A DNA stretch of 64,000 nucleotides from Athripsodes cinereus (GCA_947579605.1 OX388314.1:16303982-16367981); one strand, 5' to 3'; numbered from the stretch's first letter, positions 1 through 11,616 are shown. Numbers and translations are program-made. Notes: generated by a model from the sequence alone, not told the origin.

Positions 1-197
1 TAGCTTGAACACGTGGATTAAATTCTCAAGGACGGCCGTGTGTTGAGTAGGAAATCAACGTGCGTGAATGCAATATTACATGAATATAGAGGAGGCGAAA
101 GAATTATGTAGAGATAGATCTATATGGCATTCCGTTATCTCTACCTACCCCACTTGGGATGCAGCGTGGGGGAATAGATAGATAGACGTACAGAAAT
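1..197 (+). mobile_element. non-LTR retrotransposon 3' fragment
   Basis: Decayed 3' end of a LINE of the same family as the fragments at 41395-41695 and 45485-46015. The shared landmarks are the GGACGG-CGTGTGTTGAGTAG block, a stretch like CTACCTACCCCACTTGGGA, and a simple tail, here (GATA)n and (ATGT)n in the others. No reading frame survives. Family assignment rests on similarity within the window. Confidence 0.5.
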
Positions 198-218
198 ACA
201 TAGACTTTGCAACATTTC

Positions 219-275
219 TACCATCACAGCACCTCCCATAAGTAGGGTAGCCAGTAGACCAACTGCATGTTACAG
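219..275 (-). repeat. dispersed repeat family A, short copy
   Basis: Contains the conserved block that reads ATGCCGTGATGGTA in the sense direction, here inverted as ACCATCACAGCACCT, followed by GGGTAGCC-AGTAGACCAACTGCATGT. The same order of blocks recurs at 54395-54550, 42345-42425 and elsewhere. Family unknown. Confidence 0.55.
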
Positions 276-365
276 GTTAATACAGGTTAATCTCATTGTT
301 AAATTAAAAATGAAATTGCAATCATGAAATATTATGTGATTATTTAGTTTTACTAGTACGTTATC

Positions 366-433
366 AGAGTGACTCGAGTTTCGACATCTAGTGTTTTGAA
401 AAAGACATTAAATGTTGAAACTCGAGTCACTCT
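366..433. repeat. near-perfect hairpin, 22-bp arms
   Basis: Arm AGAGTGACTCGAGTTTCGAC at 366-385 (continuing to 387) is repeated inverted at 412-433 with one mismatch, around a 24-base loop. It lies upstream of the first CARMIL exon seen in the window, probably in an intron. Confidence 0.75.
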
Positions 434-747
434 AATAAAATACTCGAAAAACTGAGTAATCATGTTTTATTTCTCGATTGATATGGAGTTTTATAAAATA
501 AATACCGATAAAATACAAGAAATGTAATTACATGTTTTAAGTTATTAGTTAAGTTTTAAGATTGTACTATATATTTTTTTACTTTATTTAATGCATCAGT
601 TGGATTATTTGAATTTGGTGAGTGGGAAATAAGTAAATCCATTTATTTAAAGTATCATTGTGAAAAGTTACATATATTTTATTCTGGTGAAGTATTCCAA
701 TGTACAAAAAAATAGGCTCAATATGAATATGATTTGTTTCTATATAG

Positions 748-901
748 GCCACTCCTCTTGGAGGTCGAAGAGTATCAGAGGCGGGTCTGGGAGGTGGAGA
801 GAGACCTCAATCAGCAGCCGGAGCTCCACCAGGAAGACATTCTCCCGACAGTTTAGCAGATCTTCCCTCCAATCATACACAACTTCATCATCTTGTCAAA
901 G
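748..901 (+). CDS. CARMIL: CARMIL exon 1 in window: Pro/Gly-rich linker and start of CPI motif
   Basis: Acceptor TATATAG before 748 and donor AAAG|GTAGAG after 901. It encodes 51 residues, beginning ATPLGGRRVSEAGLGG and ending in LHHLVK plus one base of the next Gly codon. The L-x-H half of the CPI motif sits at the exon end, so an intron cuts the motif. Confidence 0.7.
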
Positions 902-3900
902 GTAGAGCTAACAGTTAATAAAGTTTCGTAGAGTGAGAGTTTATATAAAGGAAATTATTTGTTCTTTTATTACTTTTGTGGTAAAGTTGACCATAGAGAA
1001 TTCATATACGAGGTCTGTTCAAAAAGTATCGCGAATTTTGAATTTCCGCGGGTTGCGTATATTTGATTTTTTATTTTTTTGTAGCATTATGTTGGTACTC
1101 ATGTCCCTTACTTACGCTGACAAGGTCGGCCATTTTGAACGTTTAATTAATTTTTGACAGCTGTTTTGATTGGATGTGTTTTGGCTCGTCTTCGATTTTT
1201 GCCTATTCCAAAAAATGGATCTATTCCAATGAATGGAGTTATGGTTTCCACGTCATAACCATAAAACCATGATTCGTCACCAGTTATGACCCTCTGGAAC
1301 ACATTTGGGTCGTTGCGGACCGAGTCCAACATCTCCTGAGCAATGTTAACGTGATGCTGTTTTTGGTCGAAATTGAGAAATTTTGGCACGAATTTCGCGG
1401 CGACCCGACTTATGCCCAAATCATTGGTTAAAATCGATGGCATGAGCCAATTGATATGTTTAGGTCCATAGCAACTTCTCTAACGGTGATTCGACGATTG
1501 GCTAATACTATTTTCTTCACTTTATCAATGTTTTCGTCTGTCGTTGACGTGCTCGGGCGTCCGGCACGCTCTTCGTCGTTCACATCTTCTCGGCTCTCTG
1601 AGAACATTTTGTACCACCGATAAATGTTGCTTTGGTCCAAGGTAGCCTCACCATGTGCCACAGTCAACATTCGGAATGCGTCCGCGCATTTTATTTTGTT
1701 TTTCACACAAAATTTGATACAGATTCTTTGATGCATTTTTTGGAATAGGCAAAAATCGAAGACGAACCAAAACACATCCAAGCAAAACAGCTGTCAAAAA
1801 TTAACTAAACATTCAAAATGGCTGACCTTGTCAGCATAAGTAAGGGACATGAGTACCAATATAACGCTACGAAAAAATCAAAAATCAGATATACCTAGCC
1901 CACGGAAATTCAAAATTCGCGATACTTTTCGAACAGAGTAGTACATGTTTGAGACTATTGGTGTAGTTTGATGTTGTCTGAATGGATTGAATCTAGAGAT
2001 TCCAGATTCGGCTCCTCCAACTCCCGATCTGCTTCACCTTATCAATACCATTATATTGCTTATTGTAAGGATGTTTGCGAGGGTATTTAGGTTTATTGCA
2101 AACCCAGATTCATTTTTTGTTTCAAAATATTTATACCTTTATATATTTATAGGCCGTCCAAAAAGAGCAAAAACCAGAGCTCCAAGTAGACCAGTTCCTG
2201 AACTGCATTCTCATAAGACTGCAGATGGTAAGAAACCTTTTATTTTTAGAGTTATCTTATAGTTAAATTAAGACATCCATGATAAGTTAATTGTAATGCA
2301 ACTTTTTTCTATGAGAACAACATCAGAGTATCCAGAATGACCCTTTTTTTAATACACTGTTCTTATGATAATGGCATTAGATCATCATTCTGAAAGGAGA
2401 GGAGCTTTGTATTTCCGATCCAATTTATGATCCAAAAATAAATTACATAAACTGTTATTTATTTTTGGATCATAAATTATATTGTTTTGTATTTATTAAA
2501 TAAATTGGTGATGGCCTATTGATTCATCTTGTACTGCGTGTAATTTTAGGCGTAGAAGTGTTTTGGCGTGGTGGAGGCTCACCCCCCACTTCACCTCGCT
2601 CCACCAGATCTACTCCAACCTCACCCACATCACCACCCTCAGCCTCAGCATCAGCTTCATGTACTCTGCACAATGATGATACCATGTAAGTAGCTTTTTA
2701 TGAAACATTAAAATAATATAATATGAAAGTTTATTAAGACTAGAGATTGGTCAACTAATTGGAAATCTGACTAACCAGCTACATTTATCGTCGGCGATTA
2801 GTCAAGAAAAATAACTGACTAGTCAGCTCTTTATGAATTATAGAAAAATAGGAGATTAAACAAATAAATCATACATAATTGAATCAGTCTTATGAGATTG
2901 AGAGGTACAAAAACATAAAAAAACTCATCAGTATAGGGACAGGTGACAAGTGATGTGGCAATTGAAGCAAAACGAAGATTTCTAAATATTAGCAAAATTT
3001 AACAAAACTTATGATCAGCCATTTGAACACTTATTAGTTTGCTAGTTGACCAAATTGAAAGTCAGCTCATCTCTAATTGAGACCAATTGTATACATCAAT
3101 TTCATGTAACAAAGGTAGAATAAGTAAAAGTAATAAATAAACATATATACATATTGGTTTATTTATTTATACCTGTTGGTGCTATAAATTAATTATTTTA
3201 ACATTTTTTACTATGTCACTGTCATTGTTGTTATTTTTTTCTTCACATATTCAAACATGTGATAGGCCTGTGCCATTTATAATTATAAATAAATAAATAT
3301 TGGCAATATTACTAGGAAATATTTTATATTTTCAGGTACAGTTTGACATCTGGTGAGAGCACTCCAGTGGCATTAGATGATCGTTCAGGTAAGAGCATGA
3401 TATTTGTTTCTGATGTAAAGAACATTATTATTGTTAAGGTTAAAGATTTTGCTACAAAATCGCTAAACAACCTTTTATCTTATTCACTTTTTTTGGCAAA
3501 GATTGAATGTCTGCTGAACATACATTATTATTATTATTGTTTACATGGTTGTATTTATGTTATGTTATCTTTCTGTCAATTTTTAATTGATCGATTCTAT
3601 GTAATTTTAAAAATGGACGTGAATGTTGATCCTAGGTGTTGTAAAGCTACGGTACTGTATAAATTGTCATATTATTATTATTATTAAAAGTAATTATCTA
3701 CATAATCAAAAAAACAAAAACCTGATCAAAATTTCTTTGACTTTTCTTCTAAGTGTTTCATACAAAAACTTACTTTTACAATAGTGCAAATTTATATTTC
3801 AAGTACGAAGAGTAAAAAATTAATGCAGAAAAAAATCTATCTACTAAGTGATTTTTTCCTTAACAATGGCAATACTATGGTTTATTGTTATTGGTTTACT

Positions 3901-6798
3901 TTAGTGCCGAATTGGCCGTTTATTCAGTTAAAAAATTATAAATTTTTAAGTCATCTTATTTTTTTACATTAACTTAGCATCAGCTTAATTATGTCTATTA
4001 CTTTCTACTAGAGGGGTAAATCTTCCAGTGATTTTATAAAAGAATGCCAGTCTAATCAATGACCTATTCGTATTTTGAAGAATTATTAGGGAACCTTCAC
4101 TTCTATAGAGCTTCACATTCACAACTTTACTTCTAATTTTTTCTATAGAAATGAGTAATGTTTTTTCGTTTATGAACATTTTTTTTTATTATAGTTTCTG
4201 TTAAGAGTTATATACAGTATACGATTGATAATGTGTTCAATATTATTTCTTTCTGCAGAGGCAGACACTGGAAGAGTTGCCTCAGTCGAGAGTCCTACTC
4301 CTGTAGCCACCAACAATACTAATTCTTCATCTTCTACACCAATCATAACTAATGGAACTGCAACCACTGCTACAACTCCTCATGGTATTCATTTCATCTC
4401 TATCATACTTATCTTTCATATATCTCATTTAACCTTAGACTCATTGGATACTTTGTTAAGCTGTAAAGATATTTCAAAGAAAATCATTCACATTTTATAT
4501 TCACATACAGACATTCTTTTAAATACCCTCTCTGAAAAATTGGTTCTATCGTCAATATAATCAGAGAGATCAATTTAGACGGCAAGACCAAAATAAAAAT
4601 CAATGGCAAATTGTCTGAAGCCATTAAAACATCTGTTGGTATTAAGCGAGGTGAAAGTCTAAGTCTATTCCTGTTTAACTGCATTATGGACAATATCATA
4701 GAAGAATTTATGTCTCTAGAACTGGGATACACGTTAGAGAAAAAGGCAGTGGTTATTATCTGCTATGCTGACGATGCTACAATTATAGCCAACTATAAAT
4801 ATGTGTAGAAAATGCTCACCAAATTCAGCAAAGCTCGCTCCAAGTACAATATGATAATTTCAGTGTCCAAAAGAAAATGCATGACAATCTCAAAAGAATC
4901 ATTTGAGTGTGAATTTAGTATAGGTGACCAGCAAGTCGAACAAATAACACAGTTTAGGTACCTCGGCAGCGAGCTACTAAGTTCTTATAATTTCCCCAAA
5001 GAAGTAGAACCACAGATGGATAAAGCTGCAGCTGTAGCAGTTGTAGCGTTTAAGAGACGGTACCTTAGAGAATAAAGACATGAGAACAGCCAGTAAGATC
5101 CGCATCTATAAGATGTGTGTGCAATGCTAACATGTGGGATAGAAACAAGGGCAGACACAGCCAAAACTAAAAGTATGCTATGGACAACAGAGATGCAAAC
5201 TTTGTGAGCCACAGCCAACAATGGTTGAAGAAACCCTTCGAGACCGTGTCAGAAATACTGCAATCCAAAATGTAAAATCTCAATGCAAAAAAAAAATTAT
5301 TAAACTCATCCTCTTAGCCTTCTCTTTATTGAATTTATTATTATCCTTTTTAACTATAGAAAATTTTGAAACATCAAATTAATATTATATATACTTGTAC
5401 CTAACTATATAACAACTTAAATACTTTTTTTTATAATATCTACATTTTAATTTATTTTGAACTATATGTATTAACTTGTGTGCACTTACTATTTAAGTAA
5501 TACTCATTGGTTGTCTTGTTTTCCATCAGGTTTACTCTACATGCAATTCATTTGACATGATTTATATACAATTAACATATTTAATAATTTCCAGCTGAGG
5601 AGCCCACCCTCATTACTAACCATGTTGTGAAAGACGCATCTCCCTGCACTACAGGTTAATATCATTAACATTCACTTCATTAATGCTTTATAAACTTATC
5701 ATTAATGTATTGGCATTGCATATTAGTAAGAAATATTGCGTTACATTTTCTTATAGTTAATCTAATAGTTGATTGTGTTCTGTATACAAATATTACTGTT
5801 ATTACAGAAGGAGTAGAGGACTGTGTCGGTGGAAGTATTGTTGGAATATCCCCGTCTGCTCTAACAAGTAATACACTAAATTTTTCTTTTTTATTGATCA
5901 ATCATAATGAAATACTTTGGAAGGTAATATGATAGATTGAATGTAACAGATTAGGGCACTTAATATAATCAAATAATTGTTAGATTGTGCTGAAATATTG
6001 ATCAAAATAACATTATTGACCATCCATGCAATATATATTTTTTTAACGAAACTAGATAAAATTGAATGAAAAATATTAAGAACTACTAAGTATAACCTTT
6101 ATAAAAGTACAAATACATACTTACCATATAGTTTTGGTAAATAAGAAATATCTATGTAATTTAACGCACGAAACTACCATATAAGGCTTATAAATCAGGG
6201 ATGACATCACCTTATCGATCAAGTAAGGTGACATTGTTTTTTGAAACCTTATGTGGTAATTGTGTGTTAAATTTACATACAATGGTTAATTGTAAAAAAA
6301 ACATTAATAGAAATGTCTATACTTGAATGCTTTTACTTCACGATCTTGTCATTTGATACTCTGTTAGTCTTATTAGGATATACATACTTTTACACTCTCT
6401 AAAATACCATTATTGTTATTATATCCCTGCTTCATTTTGTGTCATTTTTAACTAACTAAATCTTATTCATAAACGTGGATTAAACTAGGTAAATGTAAAA
6501 CACTCAAAGTAGAAACTTCATAATTTTTTTTATTTGATTGACTGTTGATCATCTGCTTAAGTTGATTCACATTTATTAATATAACGATAAGGTTTTAGAT
6601 TGGATTTGAGCATAGTTTTTTTTTACATTATTTTTATTAAAATTGTATTATTTATTTAATTTACAGGTTCTATGCGTAAGGATGCTCCTTTAGCTGTTGG
6701 TAAGTTTAATTTTTTTTTGTAAATTAGATAATTTAAAACACTGTGTTTTTTTTTGTTTTTAAATTATTTAATTATACTTTTCAGAAGAATCTGCGTGA
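748..6798 (+). CDS. CARMIL: CARMIL (capping protein regulator), 3' part of gene, nine exons
   Basis: Exons 748-901, 2153-2227, 2550-2685, 3336-3388, 4259-4384, 5595-5654, 5808-5867, 6667-6699 and 6785-6798. All have AG/GT borders and stay in phase, giving 236 residues and a TGA stop. Joining exons one and two yields LHHLVKGRPKRAKTRAP, an exact fit to the capping-protein-interaction consensus LxHxTxxRPKx6P (V in place of T). The rest is Pro/Ser/Thr-rich and low in order, as CARMIL tails are. A G-V-E-V-F-W-R stretch about 25 residues later sits where the CARMIL-specific second contact lies in relatives. CARMIL proteins bind actin capping protein at membranes and weaken its hold on barbed ends. 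The PH-like and leucine-rich-repeat exons must lie left of the window. CPI motifs also occur in CD2AP/CIN85 and WASHC2, but the RPKRAKTRAPSRP form and the Pro/Ser tail fit CARMIL best. Confidence 0.72.
1009..1941 (-). mobile_element. mariner element with foldback ends, inactive
   Basis: Lies in the intron that splits the CARMIL CPI motif. Tc1/mariner transposase pieces on the minus strand run 1781-1147 with a frame change near 1440. They include a helix-turn-helix region, YRWYKMF-E-R-DV-DEERAGRPS, and the first catalytic Asp in VITGDESWFYGYDVET. The other two catalytic residues are absent. Both ends match over roughly 195 bp in inverted orientation (about 1009-1205 against 1735-1941), far longer than normal mariner ends. 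The inverted block includes the region just upstream of the transposase start. It is probably flanked by TA. It looks like an internal deletion repaired with a copy of the 5' end. Confidence 0.8.
2153..2227 (+). CDS. CARMIL: CARMIL exon 2 in window: core of CPI motif
   Basis: Acceptor TTTATAG, donor GATG|GTAAG. Encodes RPKRAKTRAPSRPVPELH and a few more residues: the basic core that contacts capping protein, R-P-K then six residues then P. Phase 1 at both ends. Confidence 0.75.
2550..2685 (+). CDS. CARMIL: CARMIL exon 3 in window: FWR motif and Ser/Pro/Thr-rich tail
   Basis: Acceptor AATTTTAG, donor CCAT|GTAAGT. Opens with G-V-E-V-F-W-R-G-G-G, a candidate CARMIL-specific interaction site by position and aromatic content. 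It then runs into a compositionally biased S/P/T/A stretch with repeated TSP and SAS units. Confidence 0.68.
2741..3075. mobile_element. hAT-type MITE, 335 bp
   Basis: Imperfect inverted ends TAGAGATTGGTCAAC and, on the other strand, TAGAGATGAGCTGAC. Flanked by 8-bp direct repeats that differ by one base (ATTAAGAC at 2733-2740, ATTGAGAC at 3076-3083), the duplication size of hAT transposons. No coding content. Lies in a CARMIL intron. Confidence 0.7.
3336..3388 (+). CDS. CARMIL: CARMIL exon 4 in window
   Basis: Acceptor TTTTCAG, donor TCAG|GTAAG. Encodes YSLTSGESTPVALDDRS after a Met completed across the junction. Small Ser/Thr-rich exon; no domain recognised. Confidence 0.62.
4259..4384 (+). 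CDS. CARMIL: CARMIL exon 5 in window: Thr/Asn/Ser-rich
   Basis: Acceptor TTTCTGCAG, donor CATG|GTATTC. Encodes EADTGRVASVESPTPVATN followed by N/T/S-rich sequence ending TTATTPHG. Low complexity, typical of the disordered tail. Confidence 0.62.
4545..5285 (+). mobile_element. decayed non-LTR reverse transcriptase fragment
   Basis: Frame pieces read KTSVGIKRGESLSLFLFNCI, then IICYADDATIIA and FRYLGSELLSSYNFPKEVEP. These are RT palm blocks in order: the G-x-x-x-G-x-x-L-S-L box, the catalytic YADD, and the F-x-Y-L-G-S box of the RTE/CR1-like LINE group. Stops interrupt it (for example at 4806 and 5075). It lies in sense inside the CARMIL intron 4385-5594. Confidence 0.8.
5595..5654 (+). CDS. 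CARMIL: CARMIL exon 6 in window
   Basis: Acceptor TTTCCAG, donor ACAG|GTTAAT. Encodes AEEPTLITNHVVKDASPCTT. Phase 1 in and out, so it could be skipped without breaking the frame. Confidence 0.6.
5808..5867 (+). CDS. CARMIL: CARMIL exon 7 in window
   Basis: Acceptor ATTACAG, donor ACAA|GTAATA. Encodes EGVEDCVGGSIVGISPSALT. Also a 60-base, phase-1 cassette. Confidence 0.6.
6153..6279. mobile_element. hairpin MITE, 127 bp
   Basis: Ends TATGTAATTTAACGCACG and the inverted TGTGTTAAATTTACATA, then a second inner inverted pair (CACCTTA ... TAAGGTG near 6205-6235). Almost the whole length folds back on itself. No coding content. Superfamily not assigned; lies in a CARMIL intron. Confidence 0.55.
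6667..6699 (+). CDS. CARMIL: CARMIL exon 8 in window (33-base microexon)
   Basis: Acceptor TTTACAG, donor GTTG|GTAAG. Encodes S-M-R-K-D-A-P-L-A-V. Short, with good borders and correct phase on both sides. Confidence 0.55.
6785..6798 (+). CDS. CARMIL: CARMIL last coding exon
   Basis: Acceptor TTTTCAG, then E-E-S-A and stop TGA at 6796-6798, so the protein would end LAVEESA. The open frame seen here from an upstream ATG in another frame is not the gene. Confidence 0.55.
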
Positions 6799-9432
6799 AT
6801 GCATTGTAGAGCATGAAATAATATATGGACATCTCGCAACATTGTGCGCGGATTACGTAATCTGCTCAGCATTAATTTATGTTATGTCAAACAACGTACA
6901 ACAGGCCTTGAAGGATTGTTTGAATAGGTATAAGAAATGATATGATAATCAATTGTTTTATAAATTTTAAACAAATAATATTCTTTTTATGCATGAAATT
7001 GTATTTAACAACATAAACTAATTCATCTATGTGTCCACCAAAATATTAATGTCCATCTTCTCGTGTTGAAATATGTGATGCATGCATTATATACATAAGT
7101 AATACATTGTAGTCCTTTACTTTAGTTTTGATATTACGTGAGAAGTACCACTAATTTTTTTTTTTATTAAATTATTTGATCATTATATTGAATGATGTAT
7201 TGAAAGTAATAAAGTAAATCTTCCTCGGGACATGTACTCACTATCATATTTATATGTAATAGCACATTCCAGTGCAATGATATTAATGTTAGCAATGATA
7301 ATGTGAATTAATGTGTAAGTTACCAGTATTTTATAAATTATATTTTTCTTGTAAAGTTTTGACTGAATTTGACCTATTTAAATTATACTGTGAGAGCCGT
7401 CTAGTGCTATGAAGGTGTTAAAAGATTTGAAATAATATAAAAGTACGCTGCCAAATGCTATTAACGCTTATGTTTTATTTTGTAACTGTGAATAAATTGT
7501 GCATTTATTTTGTTGTATTTTTGTTTTGTTATTATTTTATATTTAAACGTAAGTTTACAGTTATTGAAGAGTAATAATGAAAGGGAAGATTTATGTGCTT
7601 TATGTTTTCAAAGTTTTTTTAGTAGTTTCAGATCAGTAATGTTTTTTTTCTGTCTTCTTTTGTTGCTGAGAATGGGTTCATTATTGATTGCTTGTTCATT
7701 GCAATGACAGAAAGTTGGAAAGTTAAAAAAATTAACTAAGCTTTTTCCAGCGAATAGTATTATACTCCTCAGTGGCATAAATATTTTGTATTTCACTTTA
7801 TTTGTCATTAAACATTCCCTTTTAAATTACTTCTCAAATGATGATATTGGTGCTATATTTATAAAATGTACAACACTAGTTGAAAATTTATTGGAGAAAA
7901 TGACTTGTCTGTTAATAACTTATTTTTTGTTTTACTTTTTGTTAATATGTATTATGATTTTGTTGATTATTGTATAAATTATGCAAAGATTATAAGTTGT
8001 ACAATGGTGTAGCAGTTATATGGAAATATTAATAAATTAATAATTTAGTTCCAACATTTCGCTCTAATAAAATGCACATTGCACTCTAAAAACTATCTAA
8101 TTCCACCATTAAACATAATACATTATATTTAGAAATAATCACTTGTCTCCTCCATGAGTATGTGATGAGTGTCTCGTACATAGATTATGTTAATGCCCTT
8201 TAAATTGTTGAGTACCTACTTAAAACATTTTGTCAAATTAGTATAAATAATAATATTGGATGTACATGCAAATTATATTATTATGTGTGTGCAAATTAAT
8301 AAAAATTAATGTCGAAATACAAATAATTTAAAATTTTCATGCATTACGAATTTACTTAGAAACATAATATCATACACATAATATATATTATTTTTAATAA
8401 TGTAGACTAGTGTAAGTTTATTATTGAATAGGAGTATAATTAGTAATTTTTACAAATTAATATATAAATGCTGACAACATTTATGATGTTAAATTTAGTT
8501 TATGCCTTTTACTGGATTTACCACATCTGTATTAAGAATATTACTCGACAGACACCTCATCTGCACAACCAACACATTGTGCAAACTCCCATTAGTATGA
8601 AACAAGAATGGTGTGAACGGCTTAGGCAATGTGTTTGTTGTGCAGATATGGTGTCTGTTGAGTAATATATGTACTTATTTTATTCTGTATTTTTTACTGC
8701 GTCAAAGAGTGCTCTTCATGACATTGTTTCAAAATATCTAACAAAATGTACTTTAATTTTGACTTCTTAATTACAAAATTATCCAGATGTTTTTAATTTG
8801 GTTTGCTTTGCATTGTAGACCACATTGTATCTACTGTAAATATGTGGTTTCTTTAGTATTATTTTTTCATCGTCGAGACATAATTTGGTATAGGATAAGT
8901 TTTATCGTAATTATATTTTAGTATTCACGATTAAACTTTTTGTAAATATTTTTGATTGGTCAATTAGCTTTTATTATGTATTTCTACAATTTTATTGTGA
9001 TATTTCAACATTCTTTATACACCATAGATATTTAAATTTATATTTATAACTTTTTATTTAACACAGATACTTTTTTTATATACATTTTTAAATTATGCCA
9101 ATATTAAAATTGCCAGTTTTATTTATCGCTTTTTAGATTAAGAATTATTAATGGAGCATTTATTCAACTCTTGTATATTCTGATCACTAAAATTTTATTC
9201 ATTTTTTGCATGTTATTGTATAGAATTAAAGCGAAATGATTAACTATTTTTTATGTAGGAACACAATTATTCCATAAATTTGTCATTATTTCAATGCTTA
9301 GTGCAGTGTTCATCTTTAATAATACTTTATTTAATCAATATACATATGTAAAAAACCAGAGACAATACATCACCAATATGGATGCAATTATGTTGCAGCA
9401 GCCTCACTAGGTTGCCATGTATTGAGGTGTTT
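6799..9432 (+). other. probable 3' UTR and AT-rich spacer downstream of CARMIL
   Basis: AT-rich sequence with candidate polyadenylation signals AATAAA at 7208-7213 and 7491-7496, followed by GT-rich DNA. I see no coding exon. Where the transcript ends cannot be fixed from sequence; the AATAAA at 10576-10581 is a further candidate. Confidence 0.35.
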
Positions 9433-9639
9433 CAGAGGCCTGAGTCAACAACACACTTTCGTCTCACGTTCCCGCTCCGTTAGCGTTCGGGTGCAGACGA
9501 TGTTGCAAGCAAGTGTCAATTTCGTTGCTAAGATACACAATAGTTACGAAAATTAACACTTTGGCGCACCATCGTCTGCACCCGAACGCTAGCGGAGCGG
9601 GAACGTGACGCGATAGTGTGTTGTTGACTCAGGCCTCTG
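9433..9639. mobile_element. GC-rich foldback element, 207 bp
   Basis: Left arm opens CAGAGGCCTGAGTCAACAAC; the right end is the same sequence inverted, and identity continues for about 75 bases with few mismatches (through CACGTTCCCGCTCCGTTAGC on the left). A short non-paired centre contains TTACGAAAATTAACAC. Much higher GC than its surroundings. No clear target duplication, so superfamily is open (CAGAGG ends resemble hAT). Confidence 0.7.
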
Positions 9640-11616
9640 GCCTGTTAAATCAATCTTTTGAGAACTTGTGTCTTAGGAAATAAAATGCAATGATAATTGT
9701 GCAATTTTTATTATAGATTGTTGGTGTATTACCAAGATCTCTGATTCATTCCAAGGAACAATAGACAAATATTATTCATTTTGATAATATTCATCTCTCC
9801 TTTTGTATTATGCATAGGTACTATCTCTTATTTATGAAACATAATAAACCATAAATTATCATAATCTGCCTTTACTCAAAAGATTCAAATTAAAGTTAAT
9901 GTATTTTTGCATTTGGATTAATTCCCCAATTAATTACTTTTTGTAGTGAAATTCTATCAAAATGATTTTACAATATTCTTTTGTATAATTAAATAATGTA
10001 AATTTTAACTTTTTATAATAACACACTAAATTAGCCAGGATGGCAACCTTAAACTTTTCGAGGGTTTGTGTGTTTACATCGTAAAAAAGACATATTTAAG
10101 TAATTTGGAAAATGTATTAAATATCAACACTGTATATTTGTGAGAGAAAAAAAACAGTGTTGTTACTGAATACCTTTTATATTTCTTAAATAATGTAAAT
10201 ATATAGTGTGTTGTGTCTCTACTAGGGTATTAACTAATTACATAAACTAGTTGCCATGTCTTTCTTATAAAACTTTACATTTGTTCAATGATTATGTATA
10301 ATTAATTATTGTCATGTGGTTGTTTTACATAATTGTGAATTTCAATTTATTATGTAATTTTGTAACAATATTTCATATCTTTATTGTTCTTATGATATTG
10401 TACATTGATAATTACGCTATGATATTAGTTAATTTCTCTTCTTCCAAAAGCACTGTTGGTTTTGTATACTTTTAGCTTCAATTTGAGCTTAACAAGTATA
10501 CAAATGTAAATGATGTTATGTGTATTGATTTTTAGGAACACTCCTACCTTGATCAAATTATGTTAAAGAATGCGGAATAAACAGTATACTTTCTTTTTAA
10601 ATCAAATAATCAGAGTTGAGTTGTTTTGGTGTTGCCACATGATATTTTTTTATGTATCATGGACAAGAGAATTGAAATTGCAATTAAATTTTAACATATG
10701 AAAACCACGAGAATATTTCATATAATATAATCAAACAATATTACAAAGAACTTCTATGTTTTTTTGTGGATACACAACTCAAAGTTTCTGTGAAAGTCCA
10801 GCATTATTTTCACTTCATTTAATTAAAATATGTATTATGTTTTCCCTTTATTTCATGTACCTATACAAAATGTATTCGATTCCTGTACAACAAATTTACA
10901 AGTATTTATGTATTTGGTACAATTTTATACAAGTATTAAAAATTTACATGTGCCAACATTTTTTCAAGTTATGTACTTGATGTACAACATTTATGAAATC
11001 TTTTTTTACAAAAAATCAAAGTGATAATCATGTAATGGGTATTTTTCTCGTGTTATACCCCCAAATTTGAAAGTATTATAAATCTAGATTTTTCGATTTA
11101 CATTAAAACTTAGAAATAAGAATATGATACTGTCTTACTTCCTCGGTACTATTTTGTAAATACATATTATTACCAGAGTCATGTAAAATATTCCTACGTA
11201 GAGAAGAATCAATTGTAAATTTTCTATTATATTATCTTGGGTAATGTAATATAACATATATGTATTGTACTGTACTGCAATGAGCATTGTCACATGTCTA
11301 CAACATTCCTTTTGTTTTGGAGGAAGGTGCAGATAAATATATATTGTGCTATGTTTGAGTGCAGAAAGGGTGTACACACTGTGAGCGTACCATGTTATTA
11401 ATGATATAGTTAGTAGGTATATGAAATGATTGACTGGATTGCCTACACACTAGTCAAAACTATTGTGTCTTATGTACTAGAAGACTACCAATAAAATAGA
11501 TCTTTAGACAAAACATTGTTTTTTTTTTCGTGTACCATTGCTAACATGTGAATTTTGGTTTTTTGTAATATATCACTTTTCTAAAATATTCCACAACAAA
11601 TCCGAGACAGTCATGA
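9640..11616. other. AT-rich spacer, no gene seen
   Basis: Very AT-rich, with an AATAAA at 10576-10581. Open frames here are short and of simple composition. I see no repeat or coding signal I can name. Confidence 0.4.

Noticed and set aside
660..905. 81-residue frame starting at ATG 660 as a short gene
   Set aside because: It reads through an intron and the CARMIL exon 748-901 in the wrong phase; the phase with the CPI motif fits the downstream exons.
6743..6940. 65-residue frame with a plausible protein look near the CARMIL end
   Set aside because: The acceptor at 6783-6784 joins in a phase that meets TGA at 6796; the frame from ATG 6743 has no link to the other exons.
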